Below are positions 25,952 through 34,365 of a stretch of 54,598 bases of DNA, piece by piece. Made by a program: the position numbers and the translations under genes. The notes beneath the pieces were generated by a model, which saw only the letters and a list, made by a program, of their open reading frames with translations, made no database searches and was not told the DNA's origin. The stretch's first letter is position 1. Each line of letters begins with the position of its first letter. Origin of the DNA: an uncultured Collinsella sp. (lineage in GTDB: Bacteria > Actinomycetota > Coriobacteriia > Coriobacteriales > Coriobacteriaceae). The DNA is taken from the NCBI GenBank assembly GCA_958407995.1, contig CATYJU010000010.1, positions 1 through 54,598 of the forward strand. The letters run 5' to 3'.

Positions 25952-26550
25952 TAACGCTCATTCCTTTCGCGAATCTTGCGGGCACGCTCCCCACGCTGCT
26001 TGGCTTTGCGCTTGGCGCGGGCCTCATCACGGGCATTGAGCTCGGCAGTCGCATCAACTTCGCGGGCCGCAGGGCTCAAGAACATGTAGCCGATGAGGGC
26101 AAGTATGACGCCTACGGTGATGCCGATATCGGCCACGTTAAAGACGGGAAAGTCGATGAAAGTGGTGGCAATAAAATCGGTCACGAAGCCAAAGGCCAAA
26201 CGATCGATAGCGTTGCCGATAGCACCGCCCGCAACCATCGCCATGCCCACAACCTCAAGATGGGCGAGCTGGGGTGCACGAACGAGGTACACGGCAATAG
26301 CGACAATGACCGCCAGCGCCAGCACGGCAAACGCGATGCCATGCCCCTCGCCCATGCTAAAGGCGGCTCCGATATTGCGAACAAACAGAAAATCGATGAC
26401 ACCGGGGATGACGGTCACATGTAAAGCGTCGCCCACGGCACGAACCGCAAGCTTGGTCAGCTGGTCAACGAGCAACAAAACGAGCGCCACCCCACCAGCA
26501 ACGCCTAACCGCCAACGCAAAGGCGGCGTCATATCCCCAGTACGACCCAA
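25951..26550 (-). CDS. lspA: Lipoprotein signal peptidase II
   Basis: Aspartyl membrane peptidase that removes signal peptides from prolipoproteins. It has four membrane helices in 199 residues, with VDQLTK (28-33), RNIGAAFS (58-65) and the catalytic aspartates Asp116 in GNAIDRLAFG and Asp141 in FNVADIGI. The last ~27 residues are a highly basic Arg/Lys/Ala tail longer than usual. TTG at 26550 was chosen because AGGGGA stands 6 bp upstream; the ATG at 26532 has GGGG too close to it. Confidence 0.94.
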   Translation of the reverse strand: MGRTGDMTPPLRWRLGVAGGVALVLLLVDQLTKLAVRAVGDALHVTVIPGVIDFLFVRNIGAAFSMGEGHGIAFAVLALAVIVAIAVYLVRAPQLAHLEVVGMAMVAGGAIGNAIDRLAFGFVTDFIATTFIDFPVFNVADIGITVGVILALIGYMFLSPAAREVDATAELNARDEARAKRKAKQRGERARKIRERNER

Positions 26551-26670
26551 AGAAATCCCCTACTCTCAAAACAATCGAATTCCGTTTAACGCAATTAACC
26601 ATCTTATATTGCCACACGCAGAGCGCACGACATATCCACCAACACAAGCGAAATAACCAGCATAAAACGA

Positions 26671-26701
26671 AAGCGACATTCCGAATAACGGAATGTCGCT
26701 T
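26671..26701 (-). terminator. Hairpin, probable ileS terminator
   Basis: AAGCGACATTCCG and its exact complement form a 13-bp stem with an AATAA loop. On the minus strand TCGTTTTATG follows. It is the best terminator candidate for the ileS transcript, about 225 bp past the stop codon. Confidence 0.7.
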
Positions 26702-26706
26702 AATAG

Positions 26707-26733
26707 CTTTCGACTAAAAGCGCAAGTCGAAAG
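26707..26733. repeat. 9-bp inverted repeat
   Basis: CTTTCGACT (26707-26715) and AGTCGAAAG (26725-26733) pair perfectly around a 9-nt loop. This is the second hairpin of the ileS 3' array. Confidence 0.6.
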
Positions 26734-26785
26734 AAAGCCTCTAGCTCCAGCAATGGAAACGCCGCGTTATCGTCACCAACAGCGA

Positions 26786-26883
26786 AAACGTCCCTAAGCG
26801 AGCAAGGTGACGTGAAAGAGGAGGGAAGCGTACTTTGGTACGCGACCGACGATTGAACGTCAGATTGCCGCTTAGGGGCGTTT
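26786..26883. ncRNA. Candidate structured RNA or palindromic element
   Basis: The outer arms 26786-26800 and 26869-26883 pair at 14 of 15 positions, with one G-T. After a bulged A, GCAA-N2-TGACG (26802-26812) pairs with CGTCA-N2-TTGC (26858-26868). The apical region carries a perfect GCGTAC-TTTG-GTACGC hairpin (26828-26843). The nearly continuous ~26-bp stem is unlike a terminator. The family is unknown, and the transcribed strand is undetermined (probably the ileS 3' UTR). Confidence 0.5.
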
Positions 26884-26892
26884 GCAGCGTCG

Positions 26893-26927
26893 GTAGGTTA
26901 CAGCGTTCTACGAACGCAGTAACCTAC
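26893..26927. repeat. Hairpin overlapping the ileS stop codon
   Basis: GTAGGTTAC-A-GCGTTC pairs with GAACGC-A-GTAACCTAC around a TAC loop, about 15 pairs with one A-A mismatch. It includes the ileS stop codon (26924-26926). It has no T run. Confidence 0.6.
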
Positions 26928-29725
26928 AAAGCGTCGGCGCAGCGCTTGCAGATATGCGCGTGGCCGTTGTACTCGCCGACGGTGGTGCGATAGTTCCAGC
27001 AACGGTCGCAGCACTCGCCCTCGGCTGCCTCGATGGCAACGGAGAGTTCCTCGCCCTGGGTCAGCTCAACATCGGAAACGATGTAGAACTCGGCCAGGTC
27101 GACGGCCTTATCACCGGTCAGCAGCGCGTACATCTCGGCGGGAACGACCGCCTTGACGCGGACCTGCTGGCTCTTGGTGAAGGTACCGGCGGAGCGGGCA
27201 TCCTCAAGGGCCTTGGTCACGGCGCTACGGAGCTCGAGTGAAGCCTCGAGCACGCCCTCAAACTCATTGGCCTCGTCGAACGTGATGGGCGACTTGTACC
27301 AATCGAGCAGCGCGGCGTACTTCTGGTGATCGACGCAGCCGGCGGGCGCATAGGCCATGGCCTCGTCGACCGTGTAGGACAGGATCGGCTGAAGGTCGCG
27401 CATGAGCATCGAGAAGAGCTCGGCCAGCACGGTCTGGGCGCTGCGGCGCTCGAGCGAGCCGGGCTTCTCACAGTACAGACGGTCCTTCAGGGCGTCGAGA
27501 TACACGTTGGAGAGCTCGGTAACCACGAAGTCGTAGAGCGCACGGTAAGCGCGCGGGAACTCGTAGCAAGAGTAAGCGTCGTCGACCTCGGCCTGGACCT
27601 GGGTCAGACGGGCAACCATGAGCTTGTCGAGCGGCAACAGGTCGGCAAAGGCGACGCCGTCGGTCTCGGGCTCAAACTGGCCCTCGAGCTCGGAGAGCAG
27701 GAAGCGCAGCGTGTTGCGGAAACGACGGTAGGCATCGGACGTACGAGCGAGGATCTCGTGGTCGATGGAAACGTCGGAGCTGGTATCGACAGATGCAACC
27801 CACAGACGGATGATGTCGGCACCCATCTCGTCACAGACCTTGTTGGGGTCGATGACGTTACCGAGCGACTTGGACATCTTGCGGCCCTGGCCGTCGAGGG
27901 TGAAGCCTTGAGAGACGACCGCCTTGTACGGGGCGTGGCCGTTGGCGCCCACCGAGGTGAGCAGCGAGCTCTGGAACCAACCGCGGTGCTGGTCGGAGCC
28001 CTCGAGATACACGTCCGCCGGATACTCCAGCTCGGGACGGTACTCGCAGACGGCCTTCCAAGACACGCCGGAATCCCACCACACGTCGAGGATGTCCTTA
28101 TCGGCCTTGAGGTGATGGCCGCCGCACTTGGGGCAGACGCAGGCCTCGCCCAGGTAGCTCTCGGGAGCGTCGGTGAACCAGGCGTCGGAGCCCTTCTCGT
28201 GGAAGAGCTTGATGACGGCGTCGAGAGTAGCGTCGTTCATGACCTTCTCGCCGCAGTCGGCGCAGGTGTAGCTGGGGATAGGCACGCCCCAGTTGCGCTG
28301 ACGGCTGATGCACCAGTCGGGACGCTGCTCGACCATGGCGCCAATGCGGTTAGCCGCGTGGGCCGGATACCACTTGACGTTCTCGCGGACCTCTTTACCA
28401 GCCTGCTCGCGCAAACCGGTCTTGTCCATCGAGACAAACCACTGGTCGGTAGCACGGAAGAGCACCGGATGCTTGCAACGCCAGCAGTGCGGATAGCTGT
28501 GCGTGATCTTCTTCTCGAGGACCAGGGTGCCACGCTCGCGCAGGAACTCGATGATGTGCGGGTTGGCCTCATCGGTGTCCATACCGCTGAAGGGGCCACC
28601 GGTACCAAACTCCTCGCCGGTGTAGAACTTGCCGTCGTCATCGACCGGCATGCAGATGTCGGTAATGCCCTCCTTGAGGCAGGCAAAGTAGTCGTCGACG
28701 CCGTGGCCGGGCGAGTTGTGGACGATACCGGTACCGTCATCGACACCGACGTAATCGGCCAGCAGCGCCACGCCCTCAACACCGTCAAAGATCGGCTGCT
28801 TGTAGTGGATGTGGTGGAAGGTCTCGGCGGGAACCACATAGGGCTTACCGTCGACCATAACCGGGGTGTACTCCCAACCAAACTCCTCGCAGCACTTGGG
28901 AGCCAGGTCCTCGAGCATGACCTCGGCACGACCCTCGTGCTCAACGGCGACATAGGCGGCGCCGGGCTTAAGGGAAACGGCCTGGTCGGAGGGGATGGTC
29001 CACGGCGTGGTCGTCCAAATGATAAAGTCAACCGGGCCGTCGAAGTTCTCGAGGCCGGCGGGCTTGGAGGTCATCTCAAAGCGCACGAAGATGGACGGGC
29101 TCGTCTCATCGGAGTACTCGATCTCAGCCTCGGCCAGCGCGGTGTGGCAGTGCTTGCACCAGTGAACCGGCTTGTGGCCGCGATAAATCATGCCCTTATC
29201 GAACATGGCCTTGAAGACCTCGATGTCGGCGGCATCGTGCTGGTGATAGAGCGTCAGATACGGGTTGTCCCAGTCGCCGAGCACGCCCAGACGGCGGAAG
29301 CCGGCCTTCTGAAGCTCGATGTTCTCGACAGCGAACTCGTTGCAGAGCTCACGGATCTTGGCCGTGGGGGTCTGGTTGAACTTCTCGGTGCCGAGCTTCT
29401 CCTCGACCTTATGCTCGATCGGCTGACCATGGCAGTCCCAACCGGGGACATAGGGAACCTCATAGCCCTGCATCATCCAGTAGCGGTTGATCATGTCCTT
29501 GGAGATCTTGTTCATGGCATGGCCGATGTGGATCGGACCGTTGGCGTACGGAGGACCGTCGTGCAGCACGAACTTCTTGTGACCCTCGTTCTTCTTCAGA
29601 ACCTGCTCGTAGACCTTGTTGTCCTGCCAGTCCTTGAGTCGCTTGGGCTCGGACTTGGAAAGACCGGCACGCATGGGAAAACCGGTCTTGGGCAGATTCA
29701 TCGTCTGCTTGTACTCGTTTGCCAC
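26924..29725 (-). CDS. ileS: Isoleucyl-tRNA synthetase
   Basis: Class I synthetase of 933 residues. It has the HIGH-type signature PIHIGHAMNK, the editing CP1 domain (TTTPWTIPSD), KMSKSLGN, and a C-terminal zinc finger CDRCWNYR...CKRCADAL; a second Cys pair is in CVCPKCGG. The start is GTG at 29725 after AAAGGGG, giving the usual ANEYKQTMNLPKT opening; longer frames run into the T-box terminator. Expression is controlled by the T-box leader upstream. Confidence 0.97.
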   Translation of the reverse strand: MANEYKQTMNLPKTGFPMRAGLSKSEPKRLKDWQDNKVYEQVLKKNEGHKKFVLHDGPPYANGPIHIGHAMNKISKDMINRYWMMQGYEVPYVPGWDCHGQPIEHKVEEKLGTEKFNQTPTAKIRELCNEFAVENIELQKAGFRRLGVLGDWDNPYLTLYHQHDAADIEVFKAMFDKGMIYRGHKPVHWCKHCHTALAEAEIEYSDETSPSIFVRFEMTSKPAGLENFDGPVDFIIWTTTPWTIPSDQAVSLKPGAAYVAVEHEGRAEVMLEDLAPKCCEEFGWEYTPVMVDGKPYVVPAETFHHIHYKQPIFDGVEGVALLADYVGVDDGTGIVHNSPGHGVDDYFACLKEGITDICMPVDDDGKFYTGEEFGTGGPFSGMDTDEANPHIIEFLRERGTLVLEKKITHSYPHCWRCKHPVLFRATDQWFVSMDKTGLREQAGKEVRENVKWYPAHAANRIGAMVEQRPDWCISRQRNWGVPIPSYTCADCGEKVMNDATLDAVIKLFHEKGSDAWFTDAPESYLGEACVCPKCGGHHLKADKDILDVWWDSGVSWKAVCEYRPELEYPADVYLEGSDQHRGWFQSSLLTSVGANGHAPYKAVVSQGFTLDGQGRKMSKSLGNVIDPNKVCDEMGADIIRLWVASVDTSSDVSIDHEILARTSDAYRRFRNTLRFLLSELEGQFEPETDGVAFADLLPLDKLMVARLTQVQAEVDDAYSCYEFPRAYRALYDFVVTELSNVYLDALKDRLYCEKPGSLERRSAQTVLAELFSMLMRDLQPILSYTVDEAMAYAPAGCVDHQKYAALLDWYKSPITFDEANEFEGVLEASLELRSAVTKALEDARSAGTFTKSQQVRVKAVVPAEMYALLTGDKAVDLAEFYIVSDVELTQGEELSVAIEAAEGECCDRCWNYRTTVGEYNGHAHICKRCADAL

Positions 29726-29768
29726 GGTACCCCTTTCATGTCGTGGGCGCGCACGCCCGTTGGGCACC

Positions 29769-29806
29769 AAAAAAGCGCCCGTCCCTACAAGCTGGGACGA
29801 AGCGCC
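29769..29806 (-). terminator. T-box attenuator terminator
   Basis: Minus-strand GGCGC-TT-CGTCCC pairs with GGGACG-G-GCGC, then a run of six T. It forms when the antiterminator is not stabilised by uncharged tRNA-Ile. It ends 43 bp before the ileS start. Confidence 0.88.
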
Positions 29807-30062
29807 ACAAAACGGGCAGCCTGCCCGTAAAAGCTCTTCGCTTAACCACCCAGCTTAGATGCCCTCGCCCGCATATTCGCGCGCTCGCATCCGTTACTCG
29901 GCTGGCCTGTATCGACGACCATCTCGGCGATGTCTACTAAGACGAACCTGCACGGCACGTCCGTTGGGACCGCAGCTCCGGGGTGATTTTCATCGGTCGC
30001 ATGCACGGGTTCTCAGCGCTCCCCGCTCTCTGTAGCATGCGGACGGCCGACTAGTCGTCCCC
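29769..30062 (-). promoter_or_regulatory. T-box riboswitch, isoleucine-specific, upstream of ileS
   Basis: The minus-strand leader carries a Stem I with the AGAGAGCGGGG and GCTGAGA elements. The specifier loop has codon ATC at 29987-29985 in the context GAAAATCACCCCGGAGC. The T-box bulge TGGT (29847-29844) complements the ACCA end of uncharged tRNA-Ile. AAGCT (29855-29851) and AGCTT (29834-29830) close the antiterminator. The competing terminator is 29769-29806, CGTCCC/GGGACG with GCGC/GCGC and TTTTTT. Uncharged tRNA-Ile should permit read-through into ileS. Confidence 0.92.
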
Positions 30063-30081
30063 ATCAACGCTTATGCGGAGT

Positions 30082-30088
30082 ATGCTAG
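30082..30088 (-). promoter_or_regulatory. Possible ileS extended -10
   Basis: The minus strand reads TGCTAGCAT, an extended -10 form, about 20 bp upstream of the T-box Stem I. The -35 is poor. Confidence 0.35.
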
Positions 30089-30211
30089 CACGTTCCGCGC
30101 CGGCGAAAAACCCTCAACACTGGTTTTATACGTTCGAAATTTCTCGCTATTACAGCCCTTCTCTAGGAGCAAAATACCTGAAAGCACTTTATCGAACGAA
30201 AGAAGGTTGCT

Positions 30212-31300
30212 ATGCGCACGATTGGAATGAGCGACTACACCGTTGGCGAGGACTGCTTTACCGAGCTGCCAACCGCACTGGCGGAGTACGGCGCGAAGAA
30301 AGTCGCCATCATTGGCGGCAAGCGAGCCCTGGCTGCGGCGCTGCCGGGAATCGAGGCGGCACTTGAAGGTACCGATGTCGAGGTCCTGGAGACGCGCGTC
30401 TATGGAACCAACAGTACGCGTGCCAATATCGCCAAGGTCGTGAACTCCCCTGCCTGCCAGGAAGCTGACGTGCTTATCGCATGCGGCGGCGGCAAGGCGC
30501 TCGACACCGTGAAGACCGCAGCAATCGAGCTCAAGAAGATCGTCTTTACCGTGCCTACAATATGCTCCAACTGCTCGGCCGCGACCGCCATTGCCGTTGT
30601 CTACAACGACGACGGCTCGCTCGAGGGCTATTCGTACCCCAACCGCCCTGCGCACATCTTCATCAACCCCAAGATCATCGCCGAGGCGCCAGCGGAGTAC
30701 TTCTGGGCCGGCGTGGGCGATGCCCTGTCCAAGCAGCCCGAGGTCGAGTACGCCACGAGCGCCGGCAACTTGGAGCACACGGCAGGCCTTGGCCTGGCAC
30801 TCGCCCACACCTGCTCCGAGCCGCTGTTTACATACGGCGTTCAGGGTCTTGAGGACGTGCGCCAGAACCTGTCAAGCGAGGCCGTCAAACAAATCGCGCT
30901 CGACATCGTGGTCAACACGGGCTACGTCTCCAACCTGACCAACCAGAACGATTACTACTACAACTCGAGCGTGGCGCACGCATTCTACAACGCCACCTGC
31001 AGCATTCCGCGTGAGGGCACCTACCTGCACGGCGAGGTCGTGAGCCTGGGCGTGCTCGTGCTGTTTGCCTATACGGGAGACACCGAGAACCTTGAGCGCT
31101 ACGCCGCCTTTAACAAGCAGATGGGGCTGCCCGTGACGCTTGAGCAGGTCGGCCTTACCGAGGCCGACATCCCGGCGCTGTGTGAGTATGCCCACGCCAC
31201 CAACGAGTGGAAGCAGGGTAACCCGGAGCCCTTCACCGACGAGAAGTTCGCCGCCGCCATCAAGGCCGCCAACGCCTACGGCCACTCTATCCTGGCCTAA
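30212..31300 (+). CDS. Iron-containing alcohol/glycerol dehydrogenase family protein
   Basis: The 362-residue metal-dependent dehydrogenase of the GldA/Fe-ADH fold has a Rossmann half with KKVAIIGGKRAL and CGGGKALDTVK (nicotinamide loop). The helical half carries the metal ligands Asp170 (GVGDALSK), His256 (SSVAHAFYN) and His273 (YLHGEV). It probably oxidises or reduces a small polyol or alcohol with NAD; the substrate is unknown. AAGAAGG precedes the ATG. The gene is divergent from ileS and stands alone, ending in a strong terminator. Confidence 0.88.
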   Translation: MRTIGMSDYTVGEDCFTELPTALAEYGAKKVAIIGGKRALAAALPGIEAALEGTDVEVLETRVYGTNSTRANIAKVVNSPACQEADVLIACGGGKALDTVKTAAIELKKIVFTVPTICSNCSAATAIAVVYNDDGSLEGYSYPNRPAHIFINPKIIAEAPAEYFWAGVGDALSKQPEVEYATSAGNLEHTAGLGLALAHTCSEPLFTYGVQGLEDVRQNLSSEAVKQIALDIVVNTGYVSNLTNQNDYYYNSSVAHAFYNATCSIPREGTYLHGEVVSLGVLVLFAYTGDTENLERYAAFNKQMGLPVTLEQVGLTEADIPALCEYAHATNEWKQGNPEPFTDEKFAAAIKAANAYGHSILA

Positions 31301-31306
31301 CCGACC

Positions 31307-31346
31307 AAAACCGCCACAAAGGGGACAGTACCTTTGTGGCGGTTTT
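31307..31346. terminator. Bidirectional terminator
   Basis: A perfect 16-bp stem AAAACCGCCACAAAGG with 31331-31346 and an 8-nt loop GGACAGTA, followed by TT. It sits between convergent genes and abuts the DUF523 stop codon. Confidence 0.88.
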
Positions 31347-31802
31347 TTATTGCTGTAACATGCTCGAGTCGAATTCGCTTGCCGGGATCACGCGGTAGCC
31401 GTGGCGCAGGAGCAGGTCAACGAAGACACCGTTACCCGTTGTGAGCGTGCCGCTGAAGGATCCGTCGTAGATATGGCCCACGCCACACGACGGACTGCGA
31501 TCCTGCAAGACGCACGCAGTAATCTCGGACGGGCCGCCCGCTTGCTCGCACATATCGAGCGCACGTTGAGCGCCTAGACGAAACTCGCGATCGACTGAGG
31601 TACCCTCGCAGGTACGGACCTCGCCATTCACAATCTCGGACGGCTTGCGCGGCGTGGGCAGGCCGCCAAAGACCTCGGGGCACACCAACAAGACCTCAGT
31701 CCCCGTGCGTTCGCAGGCCTCGACCAACGCGCGATGATAGTTGTCGAGCCCGTTATACTTGCAGCTCTCGCCCATCAAGCAGGCGCTCACCACGATCTTC
31801 AT
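31347..31802 (-). CDS. DUF523-domain protein
   Basis: The 151-residue protein is of unknown function. It has the DUF523 signature VSACLMGESCKYNG at the N-terminus, CPEVFGGLPTPR (about 43-54) and LQDRSPSCGVGHIYDG (about 104-119). The conserved cysteines suggest metal or Fe-S binding, but no activity is known. AGAGGG stands 6 bp before the ATG at 31802; the ATG at 31808 is too close to it. Confidence 0.85.
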   Translation of the reverse strand: MKIVVSACLMGESCKYNGLDNYHRALVEACERTGTEVLLVCPEVFGGLPTPRKPSEIVNGEVRTCEGTSVDREFRLGAQRALDMCEQAGGPSEITACVLQDRSPSCGVGHIYDGSFSGTLTTGNGVFVDLLLRHGYRVIPASEFDSSMLQQ

Positions 31803-31822
31803 TTCCATCCCTCTCAAGCAAA

Positions 31823-31857
31823 ACGCCCCATTTGAGAAAGCTGCTCAAATGGGGCGT
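31823..31857 (-). terminator. ftsH terminator
   Basis: ACGCCCCATTTGAG pairs with its exact complement (14 bp) around a 7-nt loop. The minus strand continues TTTGCTTGAG. It lies 27 bp past the ftsH stop. Confidence 0.8.
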
Positions 31858-31883
31858 CGGCGTTTACTGGCTCGACCGCGGCT

Positions 31884-33791
31884 TTACTGTTGCTTGGGCA
31901 TCAGCGGATTCTCGCGCGTGAGGAGGTTCATGAACTCCTCACCCGTGATGGTCTCCTTCTTGTACAGATAACGAGCCAGCTCATGGAGCTTGAACTTGTT
32001 CTCCTTGAGGATCTGCAGGGCGCGATCGTGCGCATCCTCAATCAGCTTAGCGACAATCGCGTCCACACGCTCGGCCGTACCAGGGGCGCAGGTGAGCGAC
32101 GTGTCCTGATTGAGATACGCGTTCTGCACGGTACCGAGCGCCATCATGCCAAACTCGTCGGACATACCAAAGCGCGTCACCATGTTGCGGGCGAGCTTGG
32201 TGGCCTGTTCGATATCGTTGGCGGCACCGGTCGTCATCTCGCCAAAGATGAGTTCCTCGGCCGCACGGCCGCCGCAGTAGACGGCAAGCTTGTCCAAGAC
32301 CTCCTGGCGTGTCGTCAGGAAGCGCTCGTCCTCCTCGACCTGCATGGTATAGCCAAGAGCACCGCTCGTGCGCGGCACGATGGTGATCTTGGTAACCGGC
32401 GCGGAACCCTTTTGGCGGGCAGCGACGATGGCATGACCGATCTCGTGGTAGGAAACGACCTGCTTCTCATGGTCGGAAAGCACCGTGGACTTACGCTGTT
32501 GGCCGGCAATGACGACCTCCACCGACTCCTCGAAGTCATCCTGGGTTGCACGCTTGCGACCCTCGCGAACGGCGCGCAGGGCGCCCTCGTTGATGATATT
32601 GGCCAGGTCGGCGCCCGAGGCACCGGGCGTGGCGCGGGCAATCGCGGTCAGATCGATCGGCGGCTCGGTCTTCACACTCTTGGCGTGAAGCTCGAGGATG
32701 TTCTTACGACCGGTCAGATCGGGCAACTCGACGGGAATGCGGCGGTCAAAACGACCGGGGCGCAGCAGCGCCGGATCGAGACTGTCAGGGCGGTTGGTTG
32801 CGGCAAGGACAACGATACCCTTGTGGTTATCGAAGCCATCCATCTCGGTCAGCAACTGATTGAGCGTCTGCTCGCGCTCGTCGTTGCCGCTAAAGCCGCC
32901 GCCATCACGCTTCTTACCGATGGTATCGATCTCATCGATAAAGACGATACACGGGGCCTTTTCCTTGGCCTGCTTAAACAGGTCACGAACCTTTGCAGCG
33001 CCGCGACCAACAAACATCTCAACGAACTCAGAGCCCGAAATACTAAAGAACGGAACACCGGCCTCGCCGGCAACAGCCTTGGCAAGCAGGGTCTTACCGG
33101 TACCCGGAGGGCCAACAAGGAGAGCACCGCGCGGCAGCTTGGCGCCGATCTCCTCGTAGCGCTGCGGCTTCTCCAGAAAGTCGACGACCTCCTTGAGAGA
33201 CTCCTTGGCCTCTTCCTGGCCGGCGACGTCCTTAAAGGTCACGCCCACGTCCTTGGAGGCGATCACGCGCGCGCCGGACTTACCCAGTCCGCCGCCGCCA
33301 AAACCGCCGCCGCCAAAGTTCATCGACGGGCCGTCATCGCCCATAGCCTTCTTCATGCGGCGGTTGAGCCACCAACCGATGAGGAAGAAAATCGCCATGG
33401 GAAGAATGAGTGTGAGCAGGTAGTAGGTCATCAAACCCGAGTTTTTATCGGGAACGACCGACTCCAGGGACGCACCAGATTCAAGCACGCGATCGGTAAA
33501 GCCCGCATCATTCGGCACACCGGTCGTCTTGTAGGCGATGTTCTCGTCCTCGCCCTTCTTGGTGTAATAAATCGTGTAATCGTCCGTGTTGTACTCGACC
33601 TTGTCGACACTCTTCTTGTCGAGCGCTTTGACAAACGTCGAGTAATCGGTCTTCGTAATCTGCTGCGTGTGACCGATGTTAGGGAACAGAACGGTCGAGA
33701 GCACGAGGTAGACGACGAAGGCGATGAGCACGTAGAGAATCATATTCCGTCTACGTTTGTTGTCATCCATCTCCATCTGCTTGAACTCCAT
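31884..33791 (-). CDS. ftsH: ATP-dependent zinc metalloprotease FtsH
   Basis: Membrane-bound AAA+ protease that degrades misfolded membrane and regulatory proteins. The 635 residues have two membrane helices (about 17-36 and 121-139), an external domain between them, and a Gly-rich linker (FGGGGFGGGGLG). The AAA module has GPPGTGKT and CIVFIDEID, the second region of homology NRPDSLDPALLRPGR, and the zinc site HEIGH. The ATG at 33791 was kept; the ATG at 33776 (MEMDDNKRR), with GGAG 9 bp upstream, is equally plausible. Confidence 0.96.
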   Translation of the reverse strand: MEFKQMEMDDNKRRRNMILYVLIAFVVYLVLSTVLFPNIGHTQQITKTDYSTFVKALDKKSVDKVEYNTDDYTIYYTKKGEDENIAYKTTGVPNDAGFTDRVLESGASLESVVPDKNSGLMTYYLLTLILPMAIFFLIGWWLNRRMKKAMGDDGPSMNFGGGGFGGGGLGKSGARVIASKDVGVTFKDVAGQEEAKESLKEVVDFLEKPQRYEEIGAKLPRGALLVGPPGTGKTLLAKAVAGEAGVPFFSISGSEFVEMFVGRGAAKVRDLFKQAKEKAPCIVFIDEIDTIGKKRDGGGFSGNDEREQTLNQLLTEMDGFDNHKGIVVLAATNRPDSLDPALLRPGRFDRRIPVELPDLTGRKNILELHAKSVKTEPPIDLTAIARATPGASGADLANIINEGALRAVREGRKRATQDDFEESVEVVIAGQQRKSTVLSDHEKQVVSYHEIGHAIVAARQKGSAPVTKITIVPRTSGALGYTMQVEEDERFLTTRQEVLDKLAVYCGGRAAEELIFGEMTTGAANDIEQATKLARNMVTRFGMSDEFGMMALGTVQNAYLNQDTSLTCAPGTAERVDAIVAKLIEDAHDRALQILKENKFKLHELARYLYKKETITGEEFMNLLTRENPLMPKQQ

Positions 33792-33868
33792 CTACTGGGG
33801 TTGATAATGCTAACTAGAATACCCAACCCGGCCGGCGATAAACCGACGCCGGGCACGAAAGGACATAG
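33792..33868. promoter_or_regulatory. Divergent ftsH/cobO promoter region
   Basis: This 77-bp spacer must contain both promoters. AT-rich boxes TTGATAATG and TAGAATA occur at about 33799-33822, and a GCCGGG/CCCGGC inverted repeat lies nearer cobO. Individual -10/-35 pairs cannot be assigned safely. Confidence 0.4.
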
Positions 33869-34354
33869 ATGGCATCACTCGAAGTCGGCAAGGTTCAGAT
33901 CTATACCGGCGACGGCAAGGGCAAAACCACGGCTGCGCTGGGATTGGCGATGCGCGCCACAGGTTATGGGCTCGACGTACTCATGCTGCAGTTTGCCAAG
34001 AAGCTGCACTGCGCAGAACACGATGCCGCGCCGCGCCTGGGGCTGCGTATTGTGCAGGCCGATCGCGACACGCCCGAGGCTTGCGCCGCACAGATCATGG
34101 AGCTTGCGCGCGAGCAGATTTCGCAAGTTGACGTGCTCATTCTGGACGAACTCGGCGAAGCGATGCGCCGTGGCTTTGTGACGCGCGAGGATGTGGAGGG
34201 GTTGATCGCGCTGAAGCCTGCCACCACGGAACTCGTGCTCACCGGCCGCGGATTGCTGCCCCTCGCCGACCTTGCCGACCTAGTAACCGAAATGCGCCCC
34301 GTAAAACACTACTTCGACGAAGGTCTCCTAGCCCGCCAAGGCATCGAATACTAA
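33869..34354 (+). CDS. cobO: Corrinoid (cob(I)yrinic acid) adenosyltransferase, CobO/BtuR type
   Basis: Transfers adenosyl from ATP to the cobalt of cobalamin or corrinoid precursors. The 161 residues have the P-loop YTGDGKGKTTAALGLAMRA (12-30), LDELGEAMRRG (Walker B-like) and ELVLTGRGLLP, which fit the CobA/CobO/BtuR family but not PduO. AAAGGA precedes the ATG. No other cobalamin gene is nearby, so a salvage role is more likely than de novo synthesis here. Confidence 0.92.
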   Translation: MASLEVGKVQIYTGDGKGKTTAALGLAMRATGYGLDVLMLQFAKKLHCAEHDAAPRLGLRIVQADRDTPEACAAQIMELAREQISQVDVLILDELGEAMRRGFVTREDVEGLIALKPATTELVLTGRGLLPLADLADLVTEMRPVKHYFDEGLLARQGIEY

Positions 34355-34365
34355 TTGATTCGAAG

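Larger units (their letters stand above)
26551..26923. other. Structured non-coding stretch downstream of ileS
   Basis: No credible ORF is seen in these 373 bp. Four successive hairpins lie in 26671-26927, described separately. The 120 bp next to lspA are AT-richer and probably hold its promoter, but no box pair is convincing. Confidence 0.6.

Noticed and set aside
26671..26927. 6S RNA, 4.5S SRP RNA or tmRNA in the ileS downstream region
   Set aside because: There is no central open-bubble layout of the 6S type, no GGAA-capped SRP hairpin with the conserved internal loop, and no tRNA-like domain.
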